57,764 nucleotides of DNA from Thalassobacterium sedimentorum (GTDB lineage: Bacteria > Verrucomicrobiota > Verrucomicrobiia > Opitutales > Coraliomargaritaceae): the NCBI RefSeq assembly GCF_031127905.1, contig NZ_JARXIC010000027.1:1-57764 (forward strand), given 5' to 3'. This document shows, piece by piece, positions 24,827 to 33,979 of this stretch; position 1 is the stretch's first letter; the number at the start of each line of letters is the position of its first letter. Position numbers and translations under genes: made by a program. The notes beneath the pieces are model-generated. The model was given only the letters and a program-made list of their open reading frames with translations, did no database searches and was not told where the DNA came from.

Positions 24827-25012
24827 AGTCTATAATGCCACATTTGTGAACCGTTAATTAATGTGAATAAACCGCCCGGATACGTGATAGCGGACGCTGA
24901 CGCACTTTTGCAGAATGATCAGGGAGCACTGAACTGATTCAGAGGTACCCAAAAAAAGCCCCCGCGGTGGCGGGGGCTTGAATGGCGCTGAATCTGCCTA
25001 ATTGGAACTGAA
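24827..25012. repeat. Spacer with GCAGAATGAT element copy
   Basis: The interval carries TTGCAGAATGATCAGGGAGC (24909-24928) followed by ACTGAACTGAT. This is a decayed copy of a doubled GCAGAATGAT element also found at 44780-44815 and, inverted, at 30970-31010. Nothing else apart from the terminator at 24951 is recognised. Confidence 0.5.
24951..24979 (-). terminator. Rho-independent terminator of the giant phosphoesterase gene
   Basis: GCCCCCGC (24958-24965) and GCGGGGGC (24970-24977) form a strong 8-bp GC stem with a GGTG loop. Seven A residues at 24951-24957 become the U-tract on the minus strand. It lies 35 bp downstream of the minus-strand stop codon at 25013 and fits a standard intrinsic terminator. 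Confidence 0.9.
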
Positions 25013-28000
25013 CTAAGGCGCTTGTTCGACCGCTTGTACGCGGATGAACTGACTGCCTTCGGAGAAGTCGAGCGTGACGGTTGCCGTATCACCTGCGTTG
25101 GTGAAGGGCTGATTCAGATCGGTGGTGCTTTGCACCTGCACTTCGAAGGTCGCACTCTGGCTCCCGGAGTTGAGCTGCATGACTTGACCGTCAATCCGTA
25201 AACCTGCGACGGGCACATCGGATAAACCATATGCACTGGGATCGCTGAGCACGCTTTGTTCGCCGGAGGTATAATTCGCGTTGAACTCGCTCTGTGTGAA
25301 CAGATCATACTGGCTGGGATTGCTGGTCACTGCATCCTTGCCCGCTTGGGTGTAGGTCTCCGCGACGGGGCCGCTTTGATCCGCGATGTCGGGATTGGTT
25401 CCGATGAGCGCTTCTTCGGCGTCCGATAGGCCGTCGTTGTCACGGTCGGAAACCGCCAGCACACGACCGTCGGGAATCGAATCATAGCGGGCGTCACTAT
25501 CGACTTTGGCCATTGCGAAGCTTGCAATATAGTTTTGCAAGGCCTGCTGGTCGGTGATGCCGAGCGTGGTTTTGATGTAATCCTGACTGGTGTAGGAAGC
25601 TGCGCCGAAGCCGTAGCGGAAATACTGATCGCCTCCGTCTGCATTAAAAGACGGTAGGACTAGATCCACTGTGGTGCCGGGAACGGGAATGCCTGCGATG
25701 ATGAGTGCTGTGCCATCGTTGAGGCGAGCTTCGATGACGCGTTGCCCTTGCTGAGTGATGACTTCATTCTCGCCGTCCAATACCAATGGCTGACGGGTAA
25801 TGTCGTAGGTCACCGTCATACCTGCAAGTTGTGGGAAACGGCCGGTGCCATCACCGACACGTAGCGGATCCACCCCGGTGCCGGGATCGTTGTCGATGGT
25901 GCGTGAGAGGGCATTTTCAAGCACTAGCTTGAGGTCCGCCGTCGTGACATTTTCCACCACCGAGACGAAATTTCCGAAGGGGGAAACATCGAAGGTATCG
26001 CCCACGCTGATAGCGCCCACGGCGATGTCGGAGCGAATGCCACCGCCATTGGCGATCGCAATCTGTGGCAGGTTGACATCGAAACTGGCAGCACGTTCTT
26101 GGGCTGCAGCCAGCAGTGCGTCGGCGACCAGGTTGCCCCCATTTTGCTCTTGTGAGCGAATGAGGTCTGTATCTGTGCCACCAACAATCAGACTGTCGGT
26201 GGAGCCAATGATTTCACTATCGATCGCATAGGTGAAGGCGACGACTTTATCGATGACTTCGCTTTCGATAGTGGGATCGAGTGCATAACCATTTTCCGCA
26301 TCGACGCTGTCGGCCACAATCACTGCGGGGCCAGAGCTTAGATCGACGCCGAGGAAGTTATTGTCTGCATCGAAGCGTAGCGTGAGGCGCCCTAGGTAGC
26401 CGTAGTTACCACCAGTCGTTGCAATCGGGATACCATTGGCGTAAGTCGGATAGCTCAGGCCCACTTCGTTATAACTGTCACTGGGCACCAGACCACTGTC
26501 GGCCGCATTGCCCGGAGCGGAGGCTCCGTAAACTGCTCGTGGTGACAAGAGCGCGGTCGAGCCCAGAATCTCGTCACCGCCGCCGGCGATGATCGCATTG
26601 ACATCGGCAGAGAGCAGCGAGGCGAGTGCCTCGTCTTCGGCCACACCCTGCAGGTGCGAGATCAGGATGATGGCGTCGGTCGAACTCGCGAGCGAGGCTG
26701 CCTCGGCATTGACCGCGGCAGCCACTTCGGAGGCGACGACTGCCCCGGGCGAACTAACGAAGGGAAGGTTTACGGTGGTGGCACCGATGAGCCCGATGAC
26801 CTTATCACCCTGAGCGGTGCTGACGGTGATGGTTTTACTTTTCACAATATCCCCAGCGTTGACCAAGGCTTGCAGGGCAGGCTCGCCCGTGAAATCGAGA
26901 TTAGCGCTCAAGTAAGGCACCGCGTTGGTGGTTTGCGCATCTTCGATGAAGGCAGCCAGCACTTCGGGACCGAAGTCGAACTCGTGATTACCAATTGCAA
27001 TCGCATCGTAACCGATATGACTCAGAGCCAGTGCGTCGTAATAAACCTGTGGCTCGCTATCAACGCTGGCTTGAAACTGTTTACCCGCGAGGAAGCTATC
27101 ACCGGCATAAACCACCACCACGCCGTGATCGACGGATTGGTAGAAGCTACGGTGGGCATCGATTGCGGTCTTCATTCGAGCCACGTTGCCGTAATCCGGA
27201 AAGGAACTGGAGTATTCCGGTAACTTGGACTCACCATCGTTGTGGTGTAAGAGTGTGAGATTCCAAGTGCTGTCGGTTTCCAACTCAATTTGATAGGCGG
27301 TGAGCGATCCGCTGACTTCGCTTGCGACCAGTAGCAGTGCTTTACCATTTGGACTTTCTGCTGCAGGCACAAAGGCGAAGCCTTCGGGACCGATGTCGCT
27401 GGACTGCTCCGCATCGACTGTGAAATCGCGGTCGTTGACGTAATCGATAAAGAGCGGCGAAGTTGGGTCTGTGATGTCGTAGATCATCACACCCCCCACA
27501 CGCTCAAGTCCGACAAAGGCGATCTGACGTCCGCCGATTTCAGCTAATTGAACGGCTTCTGGCTCGGGGCCCTTATTGTCCGAACGATCATCGATATCGT
27601 TGCCGTCATTGCTGGCATTGAAATGATCAGGCAGGAACTGAGCCGTGATGCGCTCAAAGTCACCGCCGGAATCAAAGACCAGTTCCCCGGTCGATGCATT
27701 CCAGATCGAGAAGGAACGCGCACCCGCAAGCTGGATCTGATCCACGTCGCCGTCATTGTCCAAGTCGCCACCAAAGGAGAAGGTGCCGACATCACCCAGG
27801 CCCGAACCATCCGTGAGGATGTCGCGATTCGGGAAGACGGTTTCATCGAGAATCGCATCTTGCAGATCCGCCTCATCGCCCAGGCCACTGCCCGGGTAAT
27901 CACCGAACAACTCTGGATCGCGACCATCGCCTTCATTGGCGGTCACGATGTAAGTCTGTCCATTCACCGTGTAAGCCGACATCGCGTCGGGCATATAGAG

Positions 28001-30430
28001 ACCAAAGAAAGGTTGAGGAACGATGTTCACTTCCTCGTCGTTTTTCTCAGCATCCAGCGCATTGGCTAGCAGTGAGTGATTCTTCGCACCCAGCGGGAAA
28101 ATTCCCGTAATGGTATCTGTCGCGAGGTCGATGGACAGGATCGCATTGTTTTCCTGCAGGCCAACGTATGCGGTGCCACCATCAGGTGCGACTGCGATAT
28201 ATTCAGGCTCAAGGTCTTGCGCGACCGATGCGGCATTCGGGTGAATGCGCACCTTAGCAGTCGTGCTCAAATCCACAGGAGCCTTGATCTCCGCCAGACT
28301 TGCGCCCAGCGCCAGCGAAGCACCTGGCTCGAATACGCTGAAGTCAAGTTGAACGGGCGTGCCCGGTGTCACCGAAGCACCCGCACCACTAAGTGGAATG
28401 ATAGTCACGGAACCTTCCGGGTTGAAGTCCGGAGTGCCACCAGCGAGCGCGCTGGATGCCTCCCCCTCGTTAGCGACCAGCACCTTGAGTCCATCAGGAG
28501 TAAAAGTCAGCATATCAGGCAGGTAGCCGGCTGCAGCCGTTGCGACCGGAGCCACCGCACCTTCACTCAAACTCGCGGCTGCATCGTAGAATGCAACGAT
28601 CCCAGTTTCGTAGACGGTGTCCGCTTGCAGGGCCACAGCCACAATACCGTTCTTAACTGCAACGCTGTTAGGACTGTAAGCCTGGCCATCGATATCGGCG
28701 AAACTCAAGCTTCCGAGCTTAACCGGAGTGGCTGGATTGGACAGATCGATGATATCGACTGAATGATCGTGGGCATTCGTGACGAACACACGCTGAGTCG
28801 CCGCATCATAGGCGGGGATCTCAGTGGCCGAGCCATCGAAGATGCCCGATTCGTAAGCGCCCAAACGAGTCATGCGAACGGGGCTATTGAGCGAAGCGGC
28901 ATTGCTGACGACCGCGAAGCGCGCGCCATCGGCATTGTGATTCAACTCGGCCCAGACTTTGTTTTGAGTGGTATCCACGCCTGCACTTGCAAGTGCGGCC
29001 GCTGCGGTGGGACTATCATATATATTAGCCAGGCGCGCATCCATCCATGTGCCGGATACGGGATCGTAAACAGCCAATGTCAAAGTCGACTCATCGATAC
29101 CTGGCGTTTCCGAGTACGTCATTTCCAAGCGGTAGAGTTCACTTTCTTCACCATCAGGTGTATTCGCCAGACCATCTAAAACGAGGATGTCTCCAATCAC
29201 CTGTGGATCCGATGCACCATCCAACCAACTGAAATCAACCAGCGCACCGAACTCCACCAGCTCAGGTGTGACGCCCGCGTCTGGCACAGTCATTTGACTT
29301 TCAAAAACGTCATTAGTGCCGGATACGATTTCGACCTGAGTTCCATTGGGCGAAGTGCTGGTCAGGCCGGCATAGTCCGCATTTGGTGCAACAAAGAAAC
29401 GATCCCCTTCCGTGGAATACACCAACCGATCCGACAGCACCCAGTTGGGAACCCATGCATCGGTGGTGTAAGGATCCGGGGCCTCGCTGCTGTAATGGTT
29501 AAACACAATTTGTGGACCATCGACTTCAACCACGCAATAACTGACACGACCGTTCATTTGTACGACCTGCCCCTCATTATCGCCCTCCGGCATTTCGAAG
29601 TTGTAATATTTCTCACTATTGGAGCCGACCAAAATATGGTTTAGCAGCACTTCGCCATCTGTATCCAGTGCAACACTACGACTGTATTGATGATCGTGGC
29701 CCACTAAGATCGTATCGATGCCCGCTTGCGCCATTCCTTTGAGCAACTGCAATTCGAATTCAGGATCGCCACTGGCGCCTTGAAAGATGCCATCGCGCCC
29801 CTTTCCAAAATAAGGCGCGTGCTGCACCAGCACACGGTGGTCTGCCCCGGATGCGGCCGCTGCCGGCAAAGCGACCGACTGCAACCAACCGATCAACTCG
29901 CTGGGAGCCACACCGTATAGATCCATCGACACCACAAACATGTTGTTGAACATGAAATAATAACAGGTGCCCGGGCCTTCGACTAACAAAGGATTCGTCG
30001 GCAAAGGAAATTGCGCATCCCAGATGGTGCTATCGTTAACATCCACTGGCCCGAACAATGGGTCGGTCACCGCGCTGGTGGATTCCGCTTTAATGTCGTG
30101 ATTACCACGCTGGATATACATCGGGATGCCCGCGTCGTAGATCGGCTGTGCCACACTCAGCCACAGCGCATTTTCTTCAACTGTGCCCGTGTCCGTCAAA
30201 TCGCCGACACTGATAATCATATCGACACCGTGGACATTCACGAATTGATCCACCACCGGCGCCATCAAGCGCGTGGAGACATCCGGATAAGCGGCAGCCC
30301 CCTGAGTATCAGTTAACACGCCATAGCTCCAGGAAGCAGCCGAGGCAGTGAGCGTACCAAGAGACAGAGAAAGCGTAGCCAGACCAATGCTGGAGAGCGA
30401 TAATTTCCTATCGCCCGAGATACGAGCCAT
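25013..30430 (-). CDS. Giant secreted protein with two metallophosphoesterase modules and a choice-of-anchor I propeller
   Basis: The start was set at ATG 30430 (1805 residues), where a GGGA-containing site precedes a good signal peptide ending TASAAS; ATG 30493 would add 21 residues. The N-terminal calcineurin-like domain has LTDTQG, SVGDLTD, QRGNHD, LVQHAPYF and LVGHDHQYS, all metal ligands present. The middle is an LVIVD-type propeller (DHSVDIIDLSNPATPV, LLVANEGEASSAL). The C-terminal part resembles UshA-type 5'-nucleotidases: LLHHNDGES, VYAGDSF, AIGNHEFDFG, ISHLQG, then EQNGGNLVAD, ANGGGIRSDI and FNADGGDQY. The usual G-H-x-H of this second domain is AGGGDE. A DRDNDGLSDAEE calcium-type repeat lies near the end. 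It may release phosphate from nucleotides or other esters outside the cell. Confidence 0.8.
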   Translation of the reverse strand: MARISGDRKLSLSSIGLATLSLSLGTLTASAASWSYGVLTDTQGAAAYPDVSTRLMAPVVDQFVNVHGVDMIISVGDLTDTGTVEENALWLSVAQPIYDAGIPMYIQRGNHDIKAESTSAVTDPLFGPVDVNDSTIWDAQFPLPTNPLLVEGPGTCYYFMFNNMFVVSMDLYGVAPSELIGWLQSVALPAAAASGADHRVLVQHAPYFGKGRDGIFQGASGDPEFELQLLKGMAQAGIDTILVGHDHQYSRSVALDTDGEVLLNHILVGSNSEKYYNFEMPEGDNEGQVVQMNGRVSYCVVEVDGPQIVFNHYSSEAPDPYTTDAWVPNWVLSDRLVYSTEGDRFFVAPNADYAGLTSTSPNGTQVEIVSGTNDVFESQMTVPDAGVTPELVEFGALVDFSWLDGASDPQVIGDILVLDGLANTPDGEESELYRLEMTYSETPGIDESTLTLAVYDPVSGTWMDARLANIYDSPTAAAALASAGVDTTQNKVWAELNHNADGARFAVVSNAASLNSPVRMTRLGAYESGIFDGSATEIPAYDAATQRVFVTNAHDHSVDIIDLSNPATPVKLGSLSFADIDGQAYSPNSVAVKNGIVAVALQADTVYETGIVAFYDAAASLSEGAVAPVATAAAGYLPDMLTFTPDGLKVLVANEGEASSALAGGTPDFNPEGSVTIIPLSGAGASVTPGTPVQLDFSVFEPGASLALGASLAEIKAPVDLSTTAKVRIHPNAASVAQDLEPEYIAVAPDGGTAYVGLQENNAILSIDLATDTITGIFPLGAKNHSLLANALDAEKNDEEVNIVPQPFFGLYMPDAMSAYTVNGQTYIVTANEGDGRDPELFGDYPGSGLGDEADLQDAILDETVFPNRDILTDGSGLGDVGTFSFGGDLDNDGDVDQIQLAGARSFSIWNASTGELVFDSGGDFERITAQFLPDHFNASNDGNDIDDRSDNKGPEPEAVQLAEIGGRQIAFVGLERVGGVMIYDITDPTSPLFIDYVNDRDFTVDAEQSSDIGPEGFAFVPAAESPNGKALLLVASEVSGSLTAYQIELETDSTWNLTLLHHNDGESKLPEYSSSFPDYGNVARMKTAIDAHRSFYQSVDHGVVVVYAGDSFLAGKQFQASVDSEPQVYYDALALSHIGYDAIAIGNHEFDFGPEVLAAFIEDAQTTNAVPYLSANLDFTGEPALQALVNAGDIVKSKTITVSTAQGDKVIGLIGATTVNLPFVSSPGAVVASEVAAAVNAEAASLASSTDAIILISHLQGVAEDEALASLLSADVNAIIAGGGDEILGSTALLSPRAVYGASAPGNAADSGLVPSDSYNEVGLSYPTYANGIPIATTGGNYGYLGRLTLRFDADNNFLGVDLSSGPAVIVADSVDAENGYALDPTIESEVIDKVVAFTYAIDSEIIGSTDSLIVGGTDTDLIRSQEQNGGNLVADALLAAAQERAASFDVNLPQIAIANGGGIRSDIAVGAISVGDTFDVSPFGNFVSVVENVTTADLKLVLENALSRTIDNDPGTGVDPLRVGDGTGRFPQLAGMTVTYDITRQPLVLDGENEVITQQGQRVIEARLNDGTALIIAGIPVPGTTVDLVLPSFNADGGDQYFRYGFGAASYTSQDYIKTTLGITDQQALQNYIASFAMAKVDSDARYDSIPDGRVLAVSDRDNDGLSDAEEALIGTNPDIADQSGPVAETYTQAGKDAVTSNPSQYDLFTQSEFNANYTSGEQSVLSDPSAYGLSDVPVAGLRIDGQVMQLNSGSQSATFEVQVQSTTDLNQPFTNAGDTATVTLDFSEGSQFIRVQAVEQAP

Positions 30431-30493
30431 TCGCACTTTCCCAGTAGGAAAAGCAGCGAAGCTCGAATTAGAGATGAATGATTTGTAGCGCAT

Positions 30494-30736
30494 GCGTAGC
30501 CGTTCAGTAGTATGGTTATAGTATGATTTATGAGCTGCCTGACTGAGGGCAGGAGGTCCCTACCACATTGATCCAAAGTCGCTTGCGCACAAAAAACAAA
30601 CGTTCACGTGTAAATTTACGGGGACACAGTTACAACCACGCGACATTGTCAAAACGCGAAGACAAGCCGTCACCTCTCCTCAATATTAACAGTAATACCA
30701 ATTCGAAAAAAGTTTGGTCCTAATAGATATATCTTT
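30494..30736. other. Upstream region of the giant phosphoesterase gene
   Basis: No gene is seen. On the minus strand the 60 bp before 30493 contain an AT-rich TATAAC-type hexamer near 30520 that could be a -10 element, but no convincing -35. A CTGCC/GGCAG stem lies near 30537-30555. The right part runs into the palindromic repeat array. Confidence 0.3.
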
Positions 30737-31025
30737 TGTAACCTCGGTTCTCGGAACCGGGGCGATGTAACCTCGGTTCTCGGAACCGGGGCGATGTAAC
30801 CTCGGTTCTCGGAACCGGGGCGATGTAACCTCGGTTCTCGGAACCGGGGCGACGTTAATCCCTCCCCGAAACAAAGTTTCGAGGCTACGCTAAGGCCAAG
30901 CTTATAGAGCATATATTCTTAGAAGTGGTAATATGCTCCCCGGTTCGAAGAACCGAGGCTACCCTAAAAATACATCCGAGTCAGTAATCATTCTGCGCCC
31001 TCATCATTCTGCAAAATTGAACCTT
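30724..31025 (+). repeat. Composite palindromic repeat, copy A, with four tandem 29-bp units
   Basis: Four exact 29-bp units occupy 30737-30765, 30766-30794, 30795-30823 and 30824-30852. Each contains the hairpin CCTCGGTTC-tcg-GAACCGGGG. They are followed by a second hairpin, CCCCGAAAC-aaa-GTTTCGAGG, then GCTACGCTAAGGCCAAGCTT and an ATATTC-rich stretch. A third hairpin follows, CCCCGGTTC-gaa-GAACCGAGG (about 30939-30959), and finally the inverted doubled GCAGAATGAT element (30970-31010). The 29-bp period is not a multiple of three, so the array reads through three frames with a repeated RFREPRL-like peptide. Related copies lie at 44835-44980, 57600-57764 (inverted), and partly at 32894-32975 and 54205-54260. 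Confidence 0.9.
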
Positions 31026-31097
31026 CAAATTTAAATGATTTTACCTATTCTAATTTGGTGTCTTTATAAAGCTCTCAGCTCAAGCCTATCTCTAACT

Positions 31098-32210
31098 ATG
31101 AAATACAGTCTCACGCTTCTACTGACCTTTACCGCTACGTTTCTATCGGCGAACACCGTGGATGTGTATTTTGGCACTGGAGGCGGCGAAGCCGCGGGAA
31201 TCTACCACTCGAAATTAAATACGGAAACCGGCACCCTCACCGCAGCAAGCTTAGTTGCACAGGTGCAGTCGCCCGAGTTTCTAGCCTTCCACCCGAATCG
31301 TCGCCACCTCTATGCAGTGGCTCAATTACAAGGAAAAGCGTCGGTAATCGCTTACGCGCTCGCGCCTGACGGCGCCTTAACCGAACTTCAATCACAAGCG
31401 ATTCCGGACGGAGCTGCTGCGCACATCAGTGTGCATCCGTCCGGTCGACTGTTACTGACCGCACAGTACGGGGCCGGAACGGTGGCGCTCTTCCCGATCA
31501 ATGCCGACGGCACTCTCGAGCCCTGCAAGCAAGTAATTCAGCACCAAGGCGGTTCAGGAGTTGCCGGCAAACGACAGCAATCAGCACATCCCCACTGGAC
31601 AGGCTTTGCCCCAGATGGACGCTTCGCCTTCGTGCCGGACTTGGGGCTGGATCAAATCATCATTTATCAAGTACAACTCCAACCAGTTTCAATCCACAAG
31701 ATCGGATACGCGCAAGCACCTGCTGGAGCTGGCCCACGGCATATGAAATTCTCCGTCGACGGCCAATTTATTTTTTTATTAAACGAGCTCAGTCTTTCAG
31801 TCTCAACCTTCGATTATCAAGCCAGGACTGGCCAAAGCGAACGCCTGTCGACAACCCCCAGCCTCAGTCCTGAGTTGCAGGCGCAAGAGGCGATCAATGC
31901 GGGCTCTGAGATCCTGGTGCATCCCAATGGACTCTATGTCTATGCCGCGAATCGCGGGCACGATAGTGTGACCAGCTTTCGCGTATCCCCAGACGACGGA
32001 CAGCTGTCGGTAATTGATATCGAACCCATTCGTGGAGCCTGGCCGCGCAGTATCAATTTAGACTCCAGTGGACGTTGGTTACTCGCTGCCGGAGCCCACT
32101 CAAATACCGTCACTGTCCTAGAAATCGATACGGCAACTGGAATGCTCAGCTACTCAGGCAAACGCATTATTAATGTGCCCAATGCGATCTGTATAGTATT
32201 GAATGATTAA
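31098..32210 (+). CDS. Secreted 6-phosphogluconolactonase-like seven-bladed propeller
   Basis: From ATG 31098 the 370-residue protein has a signal peptide (MKYSLTLLLTFTATFLSANT). Blades of the lactonase_7 type follow: VYFGTGGGEAAGIYHSKLNT, FLAFHPNRRHLYAVAQLQ, ISVHPSGRLLLTAQYGAG, HWTGFAPDGRFAFVPDLGLD, AGPRHMKFSVDGQFIFLLNE and ILVHPNGLYVYAANRGHDS. These match YbhE/Pgl-type propellers, including the PRHM segment near the presumed active site. Secretion makes a pentose-phosphate role unlikely; it may open a sugar lactone or simply bind one. The longer frame from 31035 starts with a less likely leader. Immediately upstream is the repeat block. Confidence 0.8.
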   Translation: MKYSLTLLLTFTATFLSANTVDVYFGTGGGEAAGIYHSKLNTETGTLTAASLVAQVQSPEFLAFHPNRRHLYAVAQLQGKASVIAYALAPDGALTELQSQAIPDGAAAHISVHPSGRLLLTAQYGAGTVALFPINADGTLEPCKQVIQHQGGSGVAGKRQQSAHPHWTGFAPDGRFAFVPDLGLDQIIIYQVQLQPVSIHKIGYAQAPAGAGPRHMKFSVDGQFIFLLNELSLSVSTFDYQARTGQSERLSTTPSLSPELQAQEAINAGSEILVHPNGLYVYAANRGHDSVTSFRVSPDDGQLSVIDIEPIRGAWPRSINLDSSGRWLLAAGAHSNTVTVLEIDTATGMLSYSGKRIINVPNAICIVLND

Positions 32211-32283
32211 ACCGGTAAAGCAGTCGAACAACCCAGAATAAAAACACGTTTGCATAATTATTTATCAATAGGTATCAAACCTT

Positions 32284-32892
32284 ATGATAATTAGTCTAAA
32301 TACTCTACATTTCGACAGCCCCTTACAACAAACTGGAGAGTGCATTCTACTCACTGAACTCATTTTACCGCGTAATGGGATCGCCCGCAAGGTGGCACTG
32401 AAAGAGCTTCGAATCAACCGGGGGCACCGCAGTTTGGCACGTGCCCCCTTTTATGAGAAAGGAATCTTCAAAGAAAAAGTCGACGGCTTAGTAGGCCTGA
32501 AGGTGAGTGTCACGCGACCATTAAAGCATTCCGAATGGACCCAATTTGCGCGTCAATTATTGTCAACTGGCATCGAATCCACTTCCGAGCTGTTGCGATC
32601 GGCATGGTTATCGCATGCCGTGCTCGAAGATCTGATGGAAAGCGGAACGGATCAGCTCGCGGATCGGATCGCCGAGGATGAGCCGCAATTCATTGCAAGC
32701 GGCGGCATCGACCTCGACAGCGAGCAACTGGTGAGCGGTCCGGTCACGATTCCGCTCAGACTCAATCAGCGCCTACGTAACAGCGAAACAGCCCCCGGCC
32801 CCAAAAGCCGAGAGCAACGCAAAATAAGCACTCAGCACTACAGAAAGGGCAGCCCCATAGGAGAATTAAGTATGGATCTTTTGCTCGACTAG
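32284..32892 (+). CDS. Hypothetical protein, unrecognised
   Basis: The 202-residue product (MIISLNTLHFDSPLQQTGEC...) has no signal peptide, membrane helix or motif I can place. The first half is basic with short beta-like strands (ISLNTLHFD, DGLVGLKVSV). The middle is helical (SEWTQFARQLLSTGIE, HAVLEDLMES), and the C-terminal 40 residues are polar and probably disordered. The length, codon use and start 73 bp after the lactonase-like gene support a real gene, possibly on the same transcript. Function is unknown. Confidence 0.6.
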   Translation: MIISLNTLHFDSPLQQTGECILLTELILPRNGIARKVALKELRINRGHRSLARAPFYEKGIFKEKVDGLVGLKVSVTRPLKHSEWTQFARQLLSTGIESTSELLRSAWLSHAVLEDLMESGTDQLADRIAEDEPQFIASGGIDLDSEQLVSGPVTIPLRLNQRLRNSETAPGPKSREQRKISTQHYRKGSPIGELSMDLLLD

Positions 32893-33040
32893 CAGTCCTC
32901 GGTTCTCATTCAAAATTGGACCTTCCGATAATTTCTCACTTTGAGTGGCCGGTTCTCAAAACCGGGGAGCTTGGAAGCACTGAAGCGCTCACGCTGCCCC
33001 TGCATGCAATCAAGTTCGGTTCAATGGTGTTTCGGCACTG
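32893..33040. repeat. Partial copy of the palindromic repeat between convergent genes
   Basis: CCTCGGTTCTCATTCAAAAT (from about 32897) and GGCCGGTTCTCAAAACCGGG (about 32947-32966) match the hairpin module of copies A and C, with decayed sequence between them. The CAAAATTGGACCTTC word recurs as CAAAATTGAACCTTC at 31011. The interval separates convergent genes and no T-rich terminator is evident. Confidence 0.6.
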
Positions 33041-33979
33041 CTAGAAAGTGCTGATGCGGCCGCTCTCGAATTGGACGGCGGCGGAGCCGTGCAAGGAAAG
33101 ATCGATGCGTTTGACAGCAGGGTTGCCGCGGGTTTGCACGTAATTTAAGATCACAGCTAAGCGATCGAGTTGCTGCTCGAAGCTGGTGTTGAAGCCAAAA
33201 ATGATTCGTGGCACCATTGAGGTGCGCACCTCGATGACTTGCCCCGGCAAATCCGGATCGCCGGAATAATGCTCGAGCGATACAAGCTGCCAGGTTCGGT
33301 AAAAATTGGGTTGGGTGCGACGTGTGACTTCGAGTAAGTCCGCAACCTGATCGATGCCCCGCAGGGGTTTAAAGCCACCTTCGGGATGACGATAAGGTAC
33401 AACATAGGGCAGCTGACTCAGCGTGGCACGGGGATAGCCCACGCCTTTATAAATGGTGCCGGCGCGTGAGACGATGCGAAGCTCGGGCCGCTCCTTGGGG
33501 CCCATCACACGCATACGCAAGACGGGCTCGTGCTCCTGCACCTCGATCTTTAAAGCATTGGGAAACAAACGCTGCACGGAGGCGGATTTAACCTGACCGT
33601 GCGCTTCGAGTTGCTGCTTCATGTGATGGATATCAATCTCCATCATGGTGGTATCACGCCGCAACTCGATCACTGTGCCCAACCAAGAAGGTGGCAAGAC
33701 ACCATTGGTATCGAACAAGACCTTTTCCACTGGCTTGGAGGGCGTGGCGATCTGGATCGGCTCTTCGCGATTTTTCAGGGCGACGATCCCCCAAATGAGG
33801 AGTCCAATACTGAAAAAAAACACGAAGAAGACGACAAATAATTTCAGCAACTGTGTTTGACGCCGCTTACGCGCCTGCGGCGACTTGATTCGGGTGCGCC
33901 GTTGTCCACCGGGCAGACTGCGCCAGCTCTGCTCGTCGCCCGCGGAGGTACTGCCCTTGTGCTTGCTACCTCCAATCAT
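33041..33979 (-). CDS. ftsQ: Cell division protein FtsQ/DivIB
   Basis: The 312-residue bitopic protein has a basic cytoplasmic N-terminus (MIGGSKHKGSTSAGDEQSWR, RKRRQ) and one transmembrane helix (LLKLFVVFFVFFFSIGLLIW, about residues 44-68). A periplasmic POTRA-like domain follows (TTMMEIDIHHMKQQLEAHGQ, VKSASVQRLFPNALKIEVQE). The C-terminal beta domain contains LEVTRRTQPNFYRTWQLVSL. It would bridge the divisome. It overlaps ddl by 4 nt (ATGA) and has a GGAGGTGAG ribosome site. It is the last gene of the wall operon; ftsA and ftsZ do not follow. Symbol by domain and position. Confidence 0.8.
   Translation of the reverse strand: MIGGSKHKGSTSAGDEQSWRSLPGGQRRTRIKSPQARKRRQTQLLKLFVVFFVFFFSIGLLIWGIVALKNREEPIQIATPSKPVEKVLFDTNGVLPPSWLGTVIELRRDTTMMEIDIHHMKQQLEAHGQVKSASVQRLFPNALKIEVQEHEPVLRMRVMGPKERPELRIVSRAGTIYKGVGYPRATLSQLPYVVPYRHPEGGFKPLRGIDQVADLLEVTRRTQPNFYRTWQLVSLEHYSGDPDLPGQVIEVRTSMVPRIIFGFNTSFEQQLDRLAVILNYVQTRGNPAVKRIDLSLHGSAAVQFESGRISTF

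Noticed and set aside
26654-28762. Long plus-strand reading frames opposite the giant phosphoesterase gene
   Set aside because: They are antisense shadows: low-complexity, rich in Arg/His/Cys, without domains, while the minus-strand frame encodes clear protein motifs.
30737-30852. Possible CRISPR array (four 29-bp repeats)
   Set aside because: The units are directly abutting with no spacers, are palindromic copies of a dispersed element, and no cas genes are present.
30670-30912. Reading frames over the 29-bp array giving repeated RFREPRL-type peptides
   Set aside because: The frames exist only because of the repeat, cover non-coding hairpins, change frame each unit and have no start signal.
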